A stretch of 64,000 nt of DNA from NCBI RefSeq assembly GCF_041222825.1, contig NZ_CP139482.1, forward strand, positions 651,001 to 715,000, given 5' to 3'. A program made the position numbers and the translations under genes. Position 1 is the first letter of the stretch, and each line of letters opens with the position of its first letter. Of this stretch, positions 34,677-43,963 are shown piece after piece. Origin of the DNA: Candidatus Thalassolituus haligoni. GTDB lineage: Bacteria; Pseudomonadota; Gammaproteobacteria; Pseudomonadales; Oceanobacteraceae. The notes beneath the pieces were generated by a model, which worked only from the letters and a program-made list of their open reading frames with translations, was not told where the DNA came from and did not search any database.

Positions 34677-35543
34677 ATGTCTTATCAACCCGATGCCATA
34701 CTGATCAAGCGTGCAGCTATGGCATCCATTGCAACAGCAGTGGTTTTGCTGGTGGCCAAACTCGGCGCCTGGAGCGTGAGCGACTCGACCAGTGTGCTGT
34801 CGTCGCTGCTTGATTCGCTGATGGATATTGCCGCGTCCGTGGTGAACTATTTTGCTGTGCGTTACGCGCTGATGCCAGCGGATGATGATCATCCATTTGG
34901 GCACAGCAAGGCTGAGGGACTGGCAGCTCTGGTGCAGTCCGCGTTTATTCTGGGTTCGGTCGTGGCCTTGTTGCTGCACGTCACCGATCGGCTGGTGGAT
35001 CCTCAACCGCTCAAGGCGGTGGGTGAAAGTATCGGCGTTATGCTGTTTTCCACCGCCCTCACTACCGCGCTGGTGCTCTATCAGCGCTGGGTCGTACGCA
35101 AGACCGGCTCCCTCGCAGTCAAGGCAGATTCAGCCCACTATTATGGCGATATTCTCACCAGTCTGGCGGTGGTGGTTGCTCTGGTTGCTGCCTGGTTCGG
35201 ACAATATTGGCTGGATCCTGTGATTGCACTGGTGATTGCACTGGTGCTGGTGCGCAGCGTTTACGACATTATCCAGGAAGCGCTGGTGGTGCTGATGGAT
35301 CAGTCTATGCCCGAGACAGAAGAAGTGGAATTACAACAGCTGATTCGAGCTATTGACGGTGTGCGTGGTTTGCATGACCTGAAAACCCGTCAGGCCGGAG
35401 CGGTACAATTTATCCAGCTGCATCTGGATATGGATGGCGACCAGACCCTGAGCCGTGCCCATGCGATTGGCGATCAGGTTGAAGCCGCGATTCTGGCGCG
35501 CTTCCCCCGTGCCGAGGTACTGATTCATCATGATCCGGTTTAG
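34677..35543 (+). CDS. fieF: Cation diffusion facilitator FieF/YiiP (Zn/Fe/Cd efflux)
   Basis: 288 residues with six membrane helices and a C-terminal cytoplasmic domain. The metal site residues occur one position after those of E. coli FieF: Asp46, Asp50 (LLDSLMDI), His154 and Asp158 (HYYGD). The motif ADDDHPFGHSKAEGLAALVQS is also family-typical. It exports divalent cations by proton antiport from the inner membrane. The ATG at 34677 has AAAGG upstream. Not obviously linked to its neighbours. Confidence 0.94.
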   Translation: MSYQPDAILIKRAAMASIATAVVLLVAKLGAWSVSDSTSVLSSLLDSLMDIAASVVNYFAVRYALMPADDDHPFGHSKAEGLAALVQSAFILGSVVALLLHVTDRLVDPQPLKAVGESIGVMLFSTALTTALVLYQRWVVRKTGSLAVKADSAHYYGDILTSLAVVVALVAAWFGQYWLDPVIALVIALVLVRSVYDIIQEALVVLMDQSMPETEEVELQQLIRAIDGVRGLHDLKTRQAGAVQFIQLHLDMDGDQTLSRAHAIGDQVEAAILARFPRAEVLIHHDPV

Positions 35544-35602
35544 CAGGCTGTCAGGGCTTGTGTAAACTCTGGCTATGTCCAGGAATGACAGGGAGTGACC
35601 GC

Positions 35603-36613
35603 ATGCACGGACGCTGGGCAATCATCCTCGGGATCAGCCTGTTAACCGCAGCACCGGTTAAGGCATTGACATCGGAACCCTATCTCCGCGCTGGCCAGGA
35701 AACCTTGTCCGCGGAGGCCAATGAAGCCTCAGCCAGCGAACCCTATACCGCAGAAACGAAGGTGACGGACGATATGGTGAACCGCTCCCGAGAGTGGCTG
35801 GCCAGTTATCTGGATAACCTGTCGGGTGGCCTCGACAGCTTTTTTGTCGATACCTTTTTTAGTGAAAACATTCTCGAAGATGACGTCAAGGGCAGCCGTG
35901 CCAAGCTGTCGTTTTATACCCGGCGCGAGCTGGGCGATCCAGTGGATTATAAATTCGGAATCAGCGTGAATCTGGAGTTACCGAATATCAGCGAGCGGTT
36001 GAATTTGCTGTTGCAATCGGAAGACGAGGAAGCGCGTGAAGCCGACCCGCTGGAAAGTATTGAAAACAATCATTACTCCGCCGCGTTGCGGTTTATTCTG
36101 CAGGAGAGTGAACGCTGGAAGACCGACATTGATACCGGTGTTCGCTGGGGGTTACCCCCCGATCCGTTTACTCGTCTCCGGGCCAGGCGCTACGGCTATT
36201 TTGCCGAATGGGAAGTAAAAGCAACCCAGACCCTGTCTTACTACGCTACCAAGGGCTGGGGAGAAGACACCAGTCTGCAAATGAACTACCCCCTCAATAT
36301 CGAGAAGCTGTTCCGGATCAACGCCAAAGCCGCTTATTTGCTTAACGACGATTATTTTAAGCTGTCCTACAGTGGCGGCTTGTACCACGAACTCAGCCGT
36401 CGAGCCGCATTGGGTTATATCGCCGGTGCCAGTGGTGATACCGAGGGATATCCCAGTTTTTACAACTACAGTGTCAGCGTGCGTTATCGTCGCCAGATCT
36501 ACAAGGATTGGGTGTTTGCTGAGTTTGCCCCGGAGCTGGTGTGGGAGCGGGACAAGGATTATGAAACCACCCCCGTAATCATGTTTCGTATCGAAAGCGT
36601 GATTTCAAAATAA
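35603..36613 (+). CDS. Putative outer-membrane beta-barrel protein
   Basis: 336 residues from ATG 35603, with GGAG 7 nt upstream. A signal peptide (IILGISLLTAAPVKA) leads to an acidic segment, then alternating aromatic/polar strands. Examples are KLSFYTRRELG, YKFGISVNLELP, HYSAALRFIL, YGYFAEWEVKATQTLSYYATKGW and YSVSVRYRRQIYKDWVFAEFAPEL. It ends with a hydrophobic/aromatic final strand (VIMFRIESVISK), not the usual terminal Phe. I recognise no named family. It converges with alkB and their ends overlap by 9 bp. Confidence 0.75.
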   Translation: MHGRWAIILGISLLTAAPVKALTSEPYLRAGQETLSAEANEASASEPYTAETKVTDDMVNRSREWLASYLDNLSGGLDSFFVDTFFSENILEDDVKGSRAKLSFYTRRELGDPVDYKFGISVNLELPNISERLNLLLQSEDEEAREADPLESIENNHYSAALRFILQESERWKTDIDTGVRWGLPPDPFTRLRARRYGYFAEWEVKATQTLSYYATKGWGEDTSLQMNYPLNIEKLFRINAKAAYLLNDDYFKLSYSGGLYHELSRRAALGYIAGASGDTEGYPSFYNYSVSVRYRRQIYKDWVFAEFAPELVWERDKDYETTPVIMFRIESVISK

Positions 36614-37213
36614 CGGCGCGGGATTGGCCAGGCAGCGAAAGGTCAGGTTGATTCTGGCCGCCTCAATACCTGCCCGACGTGGCAGGGCGTGCTGCCAGCA
36701 AGTTTGCATACCGGCGTTCATCACCAGTACCGAGCCATGAGCCAGCGGCAGTTTGCCATACATCCTGGATTGTCCTTTACGCCGCAGGGCGAAATCCCGC
36801 TCGGCCCCGAGACTGACCGACACGACTACCGGCGCTGGGCCGAGTTCCGGTTCATCATCGCTGTGCCAGCCCATTGTATCCTGACCATTACGGTAGAGAT
36901 TGCATAACACCGAATTATTAGCCAGACCCAATGCCTGGTTCAGCTCGTGGTTAAGTGTTTTTAACCGTGGATGCCAGGCCAACGGTTGCAGGGTTTTGCC
37001 TGAGTAGGTGTAGTTCAGTCCGGTGTCGCCAAGCCAGCATTGCCGTCGGGGAATCGTGTGTTCCTTGCCATAAACCCGGATTGAGTCAGAGTGCCAGGGC
37101 AGTTCGGAGAGCAGGATTTGCAGCAACGTGTCGGAATCGCGGATAAGCTCAGGGTAGTAACTTAGCTGACCGTCGAGGAGCTGCTCTGGCGTCATTCCGG
37201 AAAGCAATAACAT
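36605..37213 (-). CDS. alkB: AlkB-like 2-oxoglutarate/Fe(II)-dependent dioxygenase
   Basis: 202 residues from ATG 37213, with GGAGG ten bases upstream. The iron site is His117 and Asp119 (GWHSDDE) and His175 (CWQHALP); the 2-oxoglutarate arginines are Arg187 and Arg193 (RINLTFR). The substrate lid region CNLYRNGQDTMGWHSD is typical of AlkB and the ABH2/3-type bacterial homologues. It probably removes alkyl damage from DNA or RNA bases. No ada gene adjoins it. Confidence 0.9.
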   Translation of the reverse strand: MLLLSGMTPEQLLDGQLSYYPELIRDSDTLLQILLSELPWHSDSIRVYGKEHTIPRRQCWLGDTGLNYTYSGKTLQPLAWHPRLKTLNHELNQALGLANNSVLCNLYRNGQDTMGWHSDDEPELGPAPVVVSVSLGAERDFALRRKGQSRMYGKLPLAHGSVLVMNAGMQTCWQHALPRRAGIEAARINLTFRCLANPAPLF

Positions 37214-37384
37214 GCTGATATTTTCCTCCAGCCTCCTTATTGGCACAGGGCTGCGGCGGTGGCAGTGTACATCTATAAATGACTGCGCTCGAAATTACGG
37301 AGTTAAAAATATCCGGGTATACCCTGAAAATCCTTGGTTTGAAATTCTGCGTTTGAACACAAGCCGACTTTTGCTATTAAGCTG

Positions 37385-37416
37385 CACCCATCACTCGTTG
37401 TCAAAGAGGATGGGTG
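37385..37416 (-). terminator. Hairpin downstream of the gentisate operon
   Basis: CACCCATC (37385-37392) and GATGGGTG (37409-37416) form an 8-bp stem with a 16-nt loop that can add CTC/GAG pairs, just past the last gene of the minus-strand operon. No T-tract. Nothing else is seen in the 240-bp gap. Confidence 0.4.
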
Positions 37417-37452
37417 TTGGTCTGGCGGAGCGTTTACGGCCGCTAAATGACT

Positions 37453-38316
37453 TTATGAAACTATCGGTTTTACTTCTACGTCCATGGTGCCGATCTTGTC
37501 GATACTGGCGCAGAGCTTGTCACCGGGATGAATGGGCGCGACACCTTCAGGAGTGCCGGTCAGTAAAATATCTCCCGGTTCCAAGGTGTAGAACTTGGAT
37601 GCAAAAACAATCAGGTCTGCGACATCCAGAATCAGATCTCTGGTATTGGCATGCTGACGTTGTTCATCATTGACCAATAATGTCATTTCGAGTTGCGATG
37701 GATCGCTTAGCTCGTCAGCCGTTACTAACCAGGGGCCGAGCACGGTATATGTGTCCAGCGACTTCCGCAGGCTGCGTTCTTCCGGGCCTCGAATGGTAAT
37801 GTCCAGGCCAATGCAGTAGCCTGCCACCTGCGCCAAGGCATCTTCATAGTCCACATTCCGGCATGTTTTACCAATGATGACCGCGAGTTCGATTTCATGG
37901 TCGGTACGGCGCTCCAGCAATTGAAGTTCAATGCCTTCGCTGGCACCTACCAGAGAATGTGTTGCTTTGAGAAATAATCCGGTTTCCTGGATTTTCCGCA
38001 CGTGGGCGCGCGAGAAGGTGGCGGTATCCTCGATCGCTTCTTCCAGATGCTTTTGGTAGTTGACCGGTGCAGCAACAATCTTGCCTGGATTTTGTACCGG
38101 GCTTAACAGGGTCACCTGATCCAGGGCAATAGCCGGTGCAGTTGCTGCGAGAGCAGTGATCTTGTCATGCAGCTCCGGTAATGCAGCAATAAGCAGGTCA
38201 TGCCTGGGGTAGGGATAAGCATGAGCCGGGAACTCTTTCAATATTTCGCTGATGTCTCGTACCTGGTTGTTATCGACGAGCCCCAGACGTTGGTCATTAA
38301 AGAAACAAATGCGCAT
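37453..38316 (-). CDS. Fumarylacetoacetate hydrolase-family protein, probable maleylpyruvate/fumarylpyruvate hydrolase
   Basis: 287 residues. It has the FAH fold with metal-binding motifs: the paired acidic region in RRTDHEIELAVIIGK, GYCIGLDITIRG, and the C-terminal GDILLTGTPEGVAPIHPGD. Family members cleave C-C bonds in beta-diketo acids. Being the last gene of a 3-hydroxybenzoate/gentisate cluster, it should split the gentisate ring-cleavage product. No maleylpyruvate isomerase is present, and a maleate-hydratase-like pair is divergent. It may therefore act directly on maleylpyruvate to give maleate and pyruvate, like HbzF-type enzymes. Substrate preference is an inference. Confidence 0.88.
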   Translation of the reverse strand: MRICFFNDQRLGLVDNNQVRDISEILKEFPAHAYPYPRHDLLIAALPELHDKITALAATAPAIALDQVTLLSPVQNPGKIVAAPVNYQKHLEEAIEDTATFSRAHVRKIQETGLFLKATHSLVGASEGIELQLLERRTDHEIELAVIIGKTCRNVDYEDALAQVAGYCIGLDITIRGPEERSLRKSLDTYTVLGPWLVTADELSDPSQLEMTLLVNDEQRQHANTRDLILDVADLIVFASKFYTLEPGDILLTGTPEGVAPIHPGDKLCASIDKIGTMDVEVKPIVS

Positions 38317-38423
38317 TTTGGATTCCTCTCGGAGTTTAAAGATTCGTTAGTGGCACGACGCCATATAAAGCCCCTGATTTGCCACGATGAGTGAGTTCAT
38401 ATAACGATAAATCGTGGCCGGCT

Positions 38424-39485
38424 TTATAGTTGAGTTTCTGCTCCTCCCTTTTGCTCTTGCCAAATACCCAGCTTCTCCTGCGCGCTGCGATCGGAGAAGA
38501 AAAACAATACGGAATCTTCACTGGCATGAAACTGGCGCCAGGTCCAGCCGGGCAGAGCCATCACGTCGTTCTGGCCTAGCTCAAAGGTTTCATCGCCAAT
38601 ATCCACCTGCACAGTACCTTCTGAGACAACCAGTACCTGGTTGTCTGTTGTTCTGTATTTTTGCGTGATCATCTGGTCTGGGATATATGCTAACCAGGCT
38701 GCCATTGTTGGCATAATCCAGTCGCCAGTTAACGGATTCGCATACTTGAGTACATATCCCCAGTGCGGATCAGGTTTTTCTGATTCCGTTATTGCTAACA
38801 ATGCTGCCCGTGCGCGCGAATAGGGATAAGAAAATATAGGCGATGTTGATCCAAATGGAGATCTGGGTTCAAAAGGCGTCATGCCTGAACCAAACGCTGC
38901 ACCCGAATAGCCTTCTACCTTGGTTATTAGTTGCCGTTCGGTATCAAGTTGGGCACTGAAGCCACACTGGAAATAATTCACAATGGGCACATCCAATCCA
39001 TCGATCCAAATAACGGGCCCTTCTCCATCATGGCCGTGATCGTGGAAAGTACCACTGGGTGTCAGAACCAGATCGCCACGATGCATGGTGGTTCTTTCAC
39101 CGTTTACCGAGGTATAGCCGCCCTCGCTTTCGAGTACGAAACGCAAGGCACCAGCGGTATGTTTGTGGGCTGGAGCCGTCTCTCCAGGCAGGATAAGCTG
39201 AATACCAGCATACAAGGTCGAGTTGACAATAGACTGTCCCCGAAAGGATGGATTTTCAAACACCAATACGCGGCGTTCGGCTTCTGCTGCTGTCAACAAC
39301 TCCCCTGATTTCATCAATAACGGACGCATCTGCTCATAGTGCCAGGCGTAGGGAACGGCCTTGTTTGTCGGTTCAAAAGGAACCAGGCCTTTCATAACCT
39401 CCCAGAGAGGTGCCAGTGAAACGGGATCTAGCTCTTGATAAAAATTTTGCTTGTCAGCGTTAGTTAGCGAATCAAACGATGCCAT
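38424..39485 (-). CDS. gtdA: Gentisate 1,2-dioxygenase
   Basis: 352 residues from ATG 39485, with GGAGG nine bases upstream. It is a bicupin protein. The N-terminal cupin carries the iron-binding His pair in AHKHTAGALRFVLE and the later HDHGHDGEGP segment; the C-terminal cupin (VLVVSEGTVQVDIGDETFELG) lacks a full metal site, as is normal. It opens gentisate between C1 and C2 to give maleylpyruvate. Next gene downstream is the FAH-family hydrolase; upstream lies a TRAP transporter after a 200-bp gap that could hold a second promoter. Confidence 0.95.
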   Translation of the reverse strand: MASFDSLTNADKQNFYQELDPVSLAPLWEVMKGLVPFEPTNKAVPYAWHYEQMRPLLMKSGELLTAAEAERRVLVFENPSFRGQSIVNSTLYAGIQLILPGETAPAHKHTAGALRFVLESEGGYTSVNGERTTMHRGDLVLTPSGTFHDHGHDGEGPVIWIDGLDVPIVNYFQCGFSAQLDTERQLITKVEGYSGAAFGSGMTPFEPRSPFGSTSPIFSYPYSRARAALLAITESEKPDPHWGYVLKYANPLTGDWIMPTMAAWLAYIPDQMITQKYRTTDNQVLVVSEGTVQVDIGDETFELGQNDVMALPGWTWRQFHASEDSVLFFFSDRSAQEKLGIWQEQKGGAETQL

Positions 39486-39686
39486 TACATATTTCCTCCG
39501 GCTGTGATGGTTGCTATCAGTGCGGGTTTTTATTGTTCTGCTTTCTTTACTGTTAATCCTGGTTGAAATCAGTAGCCCATTTTTTATCTTTGTCAGACAT
39601 ACCAAGCAAAACGTCAGCTATAGCGATAGTAGCTGACCGGATTGATATGCCAGAAATATATTGATATGGATCAGTAGTTGGTGGTT

Positions 39687-40976
39687 TTACCTCATTAAAG
39701 ATGGTAGCCATAGTGAAATTGCCGGGAAAATAATCAATAATGATATTCGTGCCAGATCAGCAGAGATAAAAGGTATGACGCCTTTAAAAATGGTTTTTGT
39801 CGGTATGTCTGGTAATACGCTGCGTAATACGAATATGTTGATCCCGATTGGTGGCGTTATCATGCTGATTTCAATGACCACAATGACGAGAATGCCAAAC
39901 CATATAAGGTCATAACCCATCATCTCAACGATAGGGTAAAATATAGGCACGGTCAGTAACATCATCGACAGTGATTCTAGAAAACAACCCAGGATTACGT
40001 ACACGGCGACAATCACGAGAATCACATAAATAGGTGCCAGTTCCAATCCAGAAACCCAATCTCCGATCGTCTGCGGCAATCGTGCAACGTTGATAAAATT
40101 GGCAAACAACATGGCACCGATCAATATCGTCAACAAGGTGACTGAGGTGCGAGCAGAGGTATAAATCACCTCCAGGAATTCCTTCCAGTTGAAGCGCCCG
40201 CGCAGGGTGGTGATCAACAGAGCGCCGCAGGATCCTATACCCGCCGCCTCGGTTGGAGTGAATAAGCCGACATAAAGCCCACCCATTACTAGCGTGAACA
40301 AGGCCAGGATACCGATCACACCACGGAGAGATGCTATTTTTTCGGGAAAACTGTGTTTTTTAGCCGCAGGCCCTATATCGGGATCGATACGCACCCAGAT
40401 GGCGATTGCGGCCATGTACAGCACAATTCCCAAAATACCCGGCAGCACACCGGCAGCGAACAGCTTGCCAATATCCGATTGCGTCATGATGCCGTAGAGC
40501 ACCAGCGCGATACTGGGCGGGATCAAAATGCCAAGTGTTCCACCCGCCGCGACTGCGCCTGCAGCCAGGGTGTCTGAGTAGTGATAGGAACGCATCGGGG
40601 GGATAGCCACCTTGGCCATTGTCGCGGCTGTCGCAAGACTGGATCCGGAAACTGCACTGAATCCACCACAGGAAGCGATAGTGGCAATAGCCAGTCCGCC
40701 ACGAGCCCCTCCGAACCAGACATTGGACGTGGCATAAAGATCGTCTGATATGCCGGATCGCCCGATTAGGTTGGCCATGAGAATAAACATGGGGATGACC
40801 GCGAAGTCGTAGCTCATCACGGTATCGGATGCTACTCCGCCCAGACTCCTTAGCGCTGGCTCGAGTCCGACGATCGTGGCAAAGCCCCCAGTCCCTACCA
40901 AACCAAGCGCAAATCCAATCGGCACCCGGCAGAGCAGCAGAGCGAACAGTACAACAAAAGCCAAGAAAATAAGCAC
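39687..40976 (-). CDS. TRAP transporter large permease (DctM-like)
   Basis: About 429 residues from GTG 40976, chosen because AAGGA is upstream and the small-subunit gene ends 5 bp before. About 12 membrane helices are typical of DctM, with the motif PPSIALVLYGIMTQSDIGKL and the C-terminal MITPPIGINIFVLR. With the DctQ and DctP genes upstream it forms a complete sodium-driven TRAP importer. Cluster context suggests that it brings in 3-hydroxybenzoate or a related aromatic acid. Confidence 0.93.
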   Translation of the reverse strand: MLIFLAFVVLFALLLCRVPIGFALGLVGTGGFATIVGLEPALRSLGGVASDTVMSYDFAVIPMFILMANLIGRSGISDDLYATSNVWFGGARGGLAIATIASCGGFSAVSGSSLATAATMAKVAIPPMRSYHYSDTLAAGAVAAGGTLGILIPPSIALVLYGIMTQSDIGKLFAAGVLPGILGIVLYMAAIAIWVRIDPDIGPAAKKHSFPEKIASLRGVIGILALFTLVMGGLYVGLFTPTEAAGIGSCGALLITTLRGRFNWKEFLEVIYTSARTSVTLLTILIGAMLFANFINVARLPQTIGDWVSGLELAPIYVILVIVAVYVILGCFLESLSMMLLTVPIFYPIVEMMGYDLIWFGILVIVVIEISMITPPIGINIFVLRSVLPDIPTKTIFKGVIPFISADLARISLLIIFPAISLWLPSLMR

Positions 40977-40980
40977 TGTG

Positions 40981-41481
40981 TTATTCCTTATCGAATCGTC
41001 GAGCGTGCCTGGCGTCAATGACCACCAAGGCAACAAATATTAGGGCAGTAAACATCGCCAGCACTGCCATGAAATACACAAAGGGAGCCACCGGCCAGCG
41101 GGTAAACATCGTCACGGTATTCAGCATCTCCAGCATCTCACCCTGCCGCCAGAGCTCCTTGGCAGTGACTGCCAGGGCTCCAACGCAGAGTAAATTGACC
41201 AGGGCAGCCAGTACGCGAACGCCGAATGAGTCAGGGTTGATAGCAATCAGGTCAACGGTAATGTGTTCGCGCCTGAGCGTAACCAACGGCAGAACGGTAT
41301 AGAACATGATGCCAACCGTGAGCTGGGTGATCTCAAAAGCAAACGCCAGTGGATGCCCGAATTGACGTCCGGTAACATCCACAAAGGTAATAAGTACCAA
41401 TAGAAATATCAGCGTTCCGGCAACCACTGCTGCCATGGATTCCAGCTGGCGGGCAATGGTTCGTGCAGTATTAAAATGCAT
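40981..41481 (-). CDS. TRAP transporter small permease (DctQ-like)
   Basis: 166 residues from ATG 41481, with AGGGGA upstream. Four membrane helices and the DctQ signature FVDVTGRQFGHPLAFAFEITQL are present. It lies between the DctP and DctM genes and forms the membrane complex with DctM. Confidence 0.92.
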   Translation of the reverse strand: MHFNTARTIARQLESMAAVVAGTLIFLLVLITFVDVTGRQFGHPLAFAFEITQLTVGIMFYTVLPLVTLRREHITVDLIAINPDSFGVRVLAALVNLLCVGALAVTAKELWRQGEMLEMLNTVTMFTRWPVAPFVYFMAVLAMFTALIFVALVVIDARHARRFDKE

Positions 41482-41497
41482 AGCTGGTTCCCCTGCG

Positions 41498-42520
41498 TTA
41501 TTGACCCCTGGAGGATTCGGCATGATACATCTCAAGTGCAGCCTGACCGTCTACGTTGAGCGCATTGGCTTTTTTCACCCAATTGGCATCCTGTTTGGAT
41601 AGGCGTGACTGGATGAATTCGAACAGCGGCCCGGAGGCCACATTTTTCTCAATGCCATCTGCTGCCAACTGGGCGGCAGCATGGTTCAGTTCATCCTGCC
41701 AGACTTGACCCATACGACGGGCGAGCACTTCTCCTGAGATCGACGTGATGGCCTGCTGGTCAGCCGCAGATATTTGATCCCACTTATTCTGGTTCACGAC
41801 AAGAAACATACTGGCGTTGTACATTCCTCCTGGAACCTCAAGCTTATGCTTGATCAAACGGTCGATATTGAAGCTGTAAAGGGCTTCATCGGTCAGCGAT
41901 ACCCCATCCACAATGCCTTTGTGCAAGGCGTCGCGCATTTCAGTAACCGGAATGCCGAGAGGAACTGCACCGAGTAAAGCAATAGATTCGGCAACACCAC
42001 TGTTGGTCGAGCGGATTTTGAGGCCTTCAAAGTTACTGGCTTCGGTGATCGCCTGCTTGGAGCTGAATATCTGCCCTGGCGGCTGCGTGTGTACGGTCAG
42101 GGTGTGTACCCCTTTATGCATACCAGCGGGTTCAAAATATTTTTTGAACACTTTCCAGTAGGCGGCTGAGTTTTCGACGGCATTGGTTGAATTAAAAGGA
42201 AGTTCCACCATTTCACTCAATGGAAATGTACCAGGTGTATAGCCATGCAGACCCCAGGTAATGTCAGCGATACCGCTCAAGGCGAGTTGGAAGTTTCGTG
42301 GCGCAGGTCCCAATGGAGCAGCGGATATCTCGACCTTGACTCGACCCTCTGTGACCTGCTCAATATCTTCAAAATACTTATAAAGCGCATTTTTATGCAT
42401 AAAATACGTTGCTGGCAGCCAGGCGCTGTAGCGCAGTATTGTTGTTTCAGCATAAGAAGCAGAGTTGAATGAAAGCATTAACGCTAATAATGTGATGAAT
42501 TTTAGATGTCTTTTTTTCAT
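41498..42520 (-). CDS. TRAP transporter substrate-binding protein (DctP-like)
   Basis: About 340 residues. A signal peptide (MKKRHLKFITLLALMLSFNSASYA) precedes the DctP fold. It includes the Arg-containing motif FEGLKIRSTNSGVAESIALLGAVPLGIPVTEM, which in relatives pairs with the substrate carboxylate. A GTG three codons upstream is an alternative start. It delivers the substrate to the DctQM permease; an aromatic carboxylate is expected from the operon. Confidence 0.93.
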   Translation of the reverse strand: MKKRHLKFITLLALMLSFNSASYAETTILRYSAWLPATYFMHKNALYKYFEDIEQVTEGRVKVEISAAPLGPAPRNFQLALSGIADITWGLHGYTPGTFPLSEMVELPFNSTNAVENSAAYWKVFKKYFEPAGMHKGVHTLTVHTQPPGQIFSSKQAITEASNFEGLKIRSTNSGVAESIALLGAVPLGIPVTEMRDALHKGIVDGVSLTDEALYSFNIDRLIKHKLEVPGGMYNASMFLVVNQNKWDQISAADQQAITSISGEVLARRMGQVWQDELNHAAAQLAADGIEKNVASGPLFEFIQSRLSKQDANWVKKANALNVDGQAALEMYHAESSRGQ

Positions 42521-42589
42521 TATCTGCACCGTTTATTTTTATTTATAGAATGGCGTATCTTGTTGCTTGGATTGATCTTTTTTTGCTAG

Positions 42590-43786
42590 TTATTGATCTC
42601 TCCAGGACGGTTTGATGTCGTAGAGCCAGGACATCCCGGTATAAAATTTTTCATCGGACCAACTGGCCAGCTCGTCATTACGGAAATCGCGGACAGCGCC
42701 GCTGGCATGGTATATCTCGCCGTAGAGCCTGGCCTGCATCTGGACTCGGGTAGTCCTGAGGTAGCGGGCGTCGCGATAACGTATAAATGCCTTGGCATAG
42801 TCACCGTTCTCATTTACCAACATATCGGCGAGACAAATGGCATCCTCGATGGCCATATTGGCGCCCTGGGCAAGGTACTGAAGCATTGGGTGTGCGGCAT
42901 CCCCCAGTAATGTAATACGACCCTTGACCCAATCACGGGTTGGTTCACGATCGCTTAATACCCACATACGCCAGCTTTCAATTTTGCCAATCAGGGAAAG
43001 TACTTCTGGGCACTTGCCTGCAAAACGGTGCTCCAACTCTTCGTTGTCACCGAAGTCATTCCAGCCTTGGGTAAACTTGTCTGAGTGAAAAACAGCAACC
43101 AGATTAAACAGCTCACCACCGCGCATTGGATATTGCACCAGGTGAGACTTTTCTCCAGCCCAGAGGCACATGGAATTCCAGCGCAGCGCTTCTGGCATAT
43201 CTTCCGCCCGTATAACGGCCCGGTACGCAACATGACCGGAAACACGAGCATCACCATCACCGACAACATGCTGACGAATGGTGGACCAGATCCCGTCGGC
43301 TCCGACAAGCGCATCGCCGTTGACTCGCAAACCTTGTTCTGTTGTCACGCTGGTGCCGGTATCTGACTCCTCAATCCCGGTAACCTTGGCACCTGTCCGG
43401 AGTTCGATCTTGTCTGACGTTTGGCATTTCTTTAATAAAACACCATGTAGGTCAGCCCGATGAATCACGGCATAGGGAAACCCGAATTGCTGTTTAAATT
43501 GCTTACCGGCTGGTATTTCAATGACGGATTCACCGGTCATGCTGTCACGCATCATCAGGCTTTCAGGGAACGACGAGATGCTGTTGATTTCATCCACCAG
43601 TCCGAGCCGTTCAAACATCTTGTACACATTGGGACCCAGCTGGATCCCGGCACCGATTTCTGCAATCTCTGCTGCCTGCTCCAGCACGCAGACGTGTTTG
43701 TCAATGTTCGCCAGCGCCAGGGCAGCGGCCAAACCGCCGATGCCCCCTCCTACGATAATAATTTCGGTATTGATAACGTCGCTCAT
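42590..43786 (-). CDS. FAD-dependent monooxygenase, probable 3-hydroxybenzoate 6-hydroxylase
   Basis: 398 residues from ATG 43786, with AGGAG upstream. A class A flavoprotein hydroxylase: dinucleotide fold IIIVGGGIGGLAAALALA at the N terminus, DG motif ALVGADGIWSTIRQ, and FAD ribityl motif ITLLGDAAHPMLQYLAQGANMAIEDA. The GDAAHPMLQYLAQG form is shared by salicylate and 3-hydroxybenzoate 6-hydroxylases. Since gentisate dioxygenase is encoded in the same operon, 3-hydroxybenzoate to gentisate is the likeliest reaction; a salicylate 5-hydroxylase would be multicomponent. First gene of the minus-strand operon. Confidence 0.9.
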   Translation of the reverse strand: MSDVINTEIIIVGGGIGGLAAALALANIDKHVCVLEQAAEIAEIGAGIQLGPNVYKMFERLGLVDEINSISSFPESLMMRDSMTGESVIEIPAGKQFKQQFGFPYAVIHRADLHGVLLKKCQTSDKIELRTGAKVTGIEESDTGTSVTTEQGLRVNGDALVGADGIWSTIRQHVVGDGDARVSGHVAYRAVIRAEDMPEALRWNSMCLWAGEKSHLVQYPMRGGELFNLVAVFHSDKFTQGWNDFGDNEELEHRFAGKCPEVLSLIGKIESWRMWVLSDREPTRDWVKGRITLLGDAAHPMLQYLAQGANMAIEDAICLADMLVNENGDYAKAFIRYRDARYLRTTRVQMQARLYGEIYHASGAVRDFRNDELASWSDEKFYTGMSWLYDIKPSWRDQ

Positions 43787-43869
43787 ATAGCTCTCCTGAA
43801 GTCTCTGGTTGCGTATGGTTCGCACGTGAAAGGGCTTGTTTTCGCTCGGGTCATACCATGATCTATAAA

Positions 43870-43910
43870 CTGTCAGTACACTGATGATTTATTGTCAGTA
43901 TGCTGACAAT
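43870..43910. promoter_or_regulatory. Two palindromic operators for the MarR-type regulator
   Basis: Site 1 is TGTCAGTACACTGA from 43871; site 2 is ATTGTCAG-TATG-CTGACAAT (43891-43910) with 8-bp perfect arms. The TGTCAG cores are 22 bp apart, two helical turns. They lie midway between the divergent monooxygenase and MarR genes. Confidence 0.75.
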
Positions 43911-43963
43911 TTGCGGTAGGGATGTCAATAGGTTAATATTGCCTTTGTGATTTTTTTTGGGGA

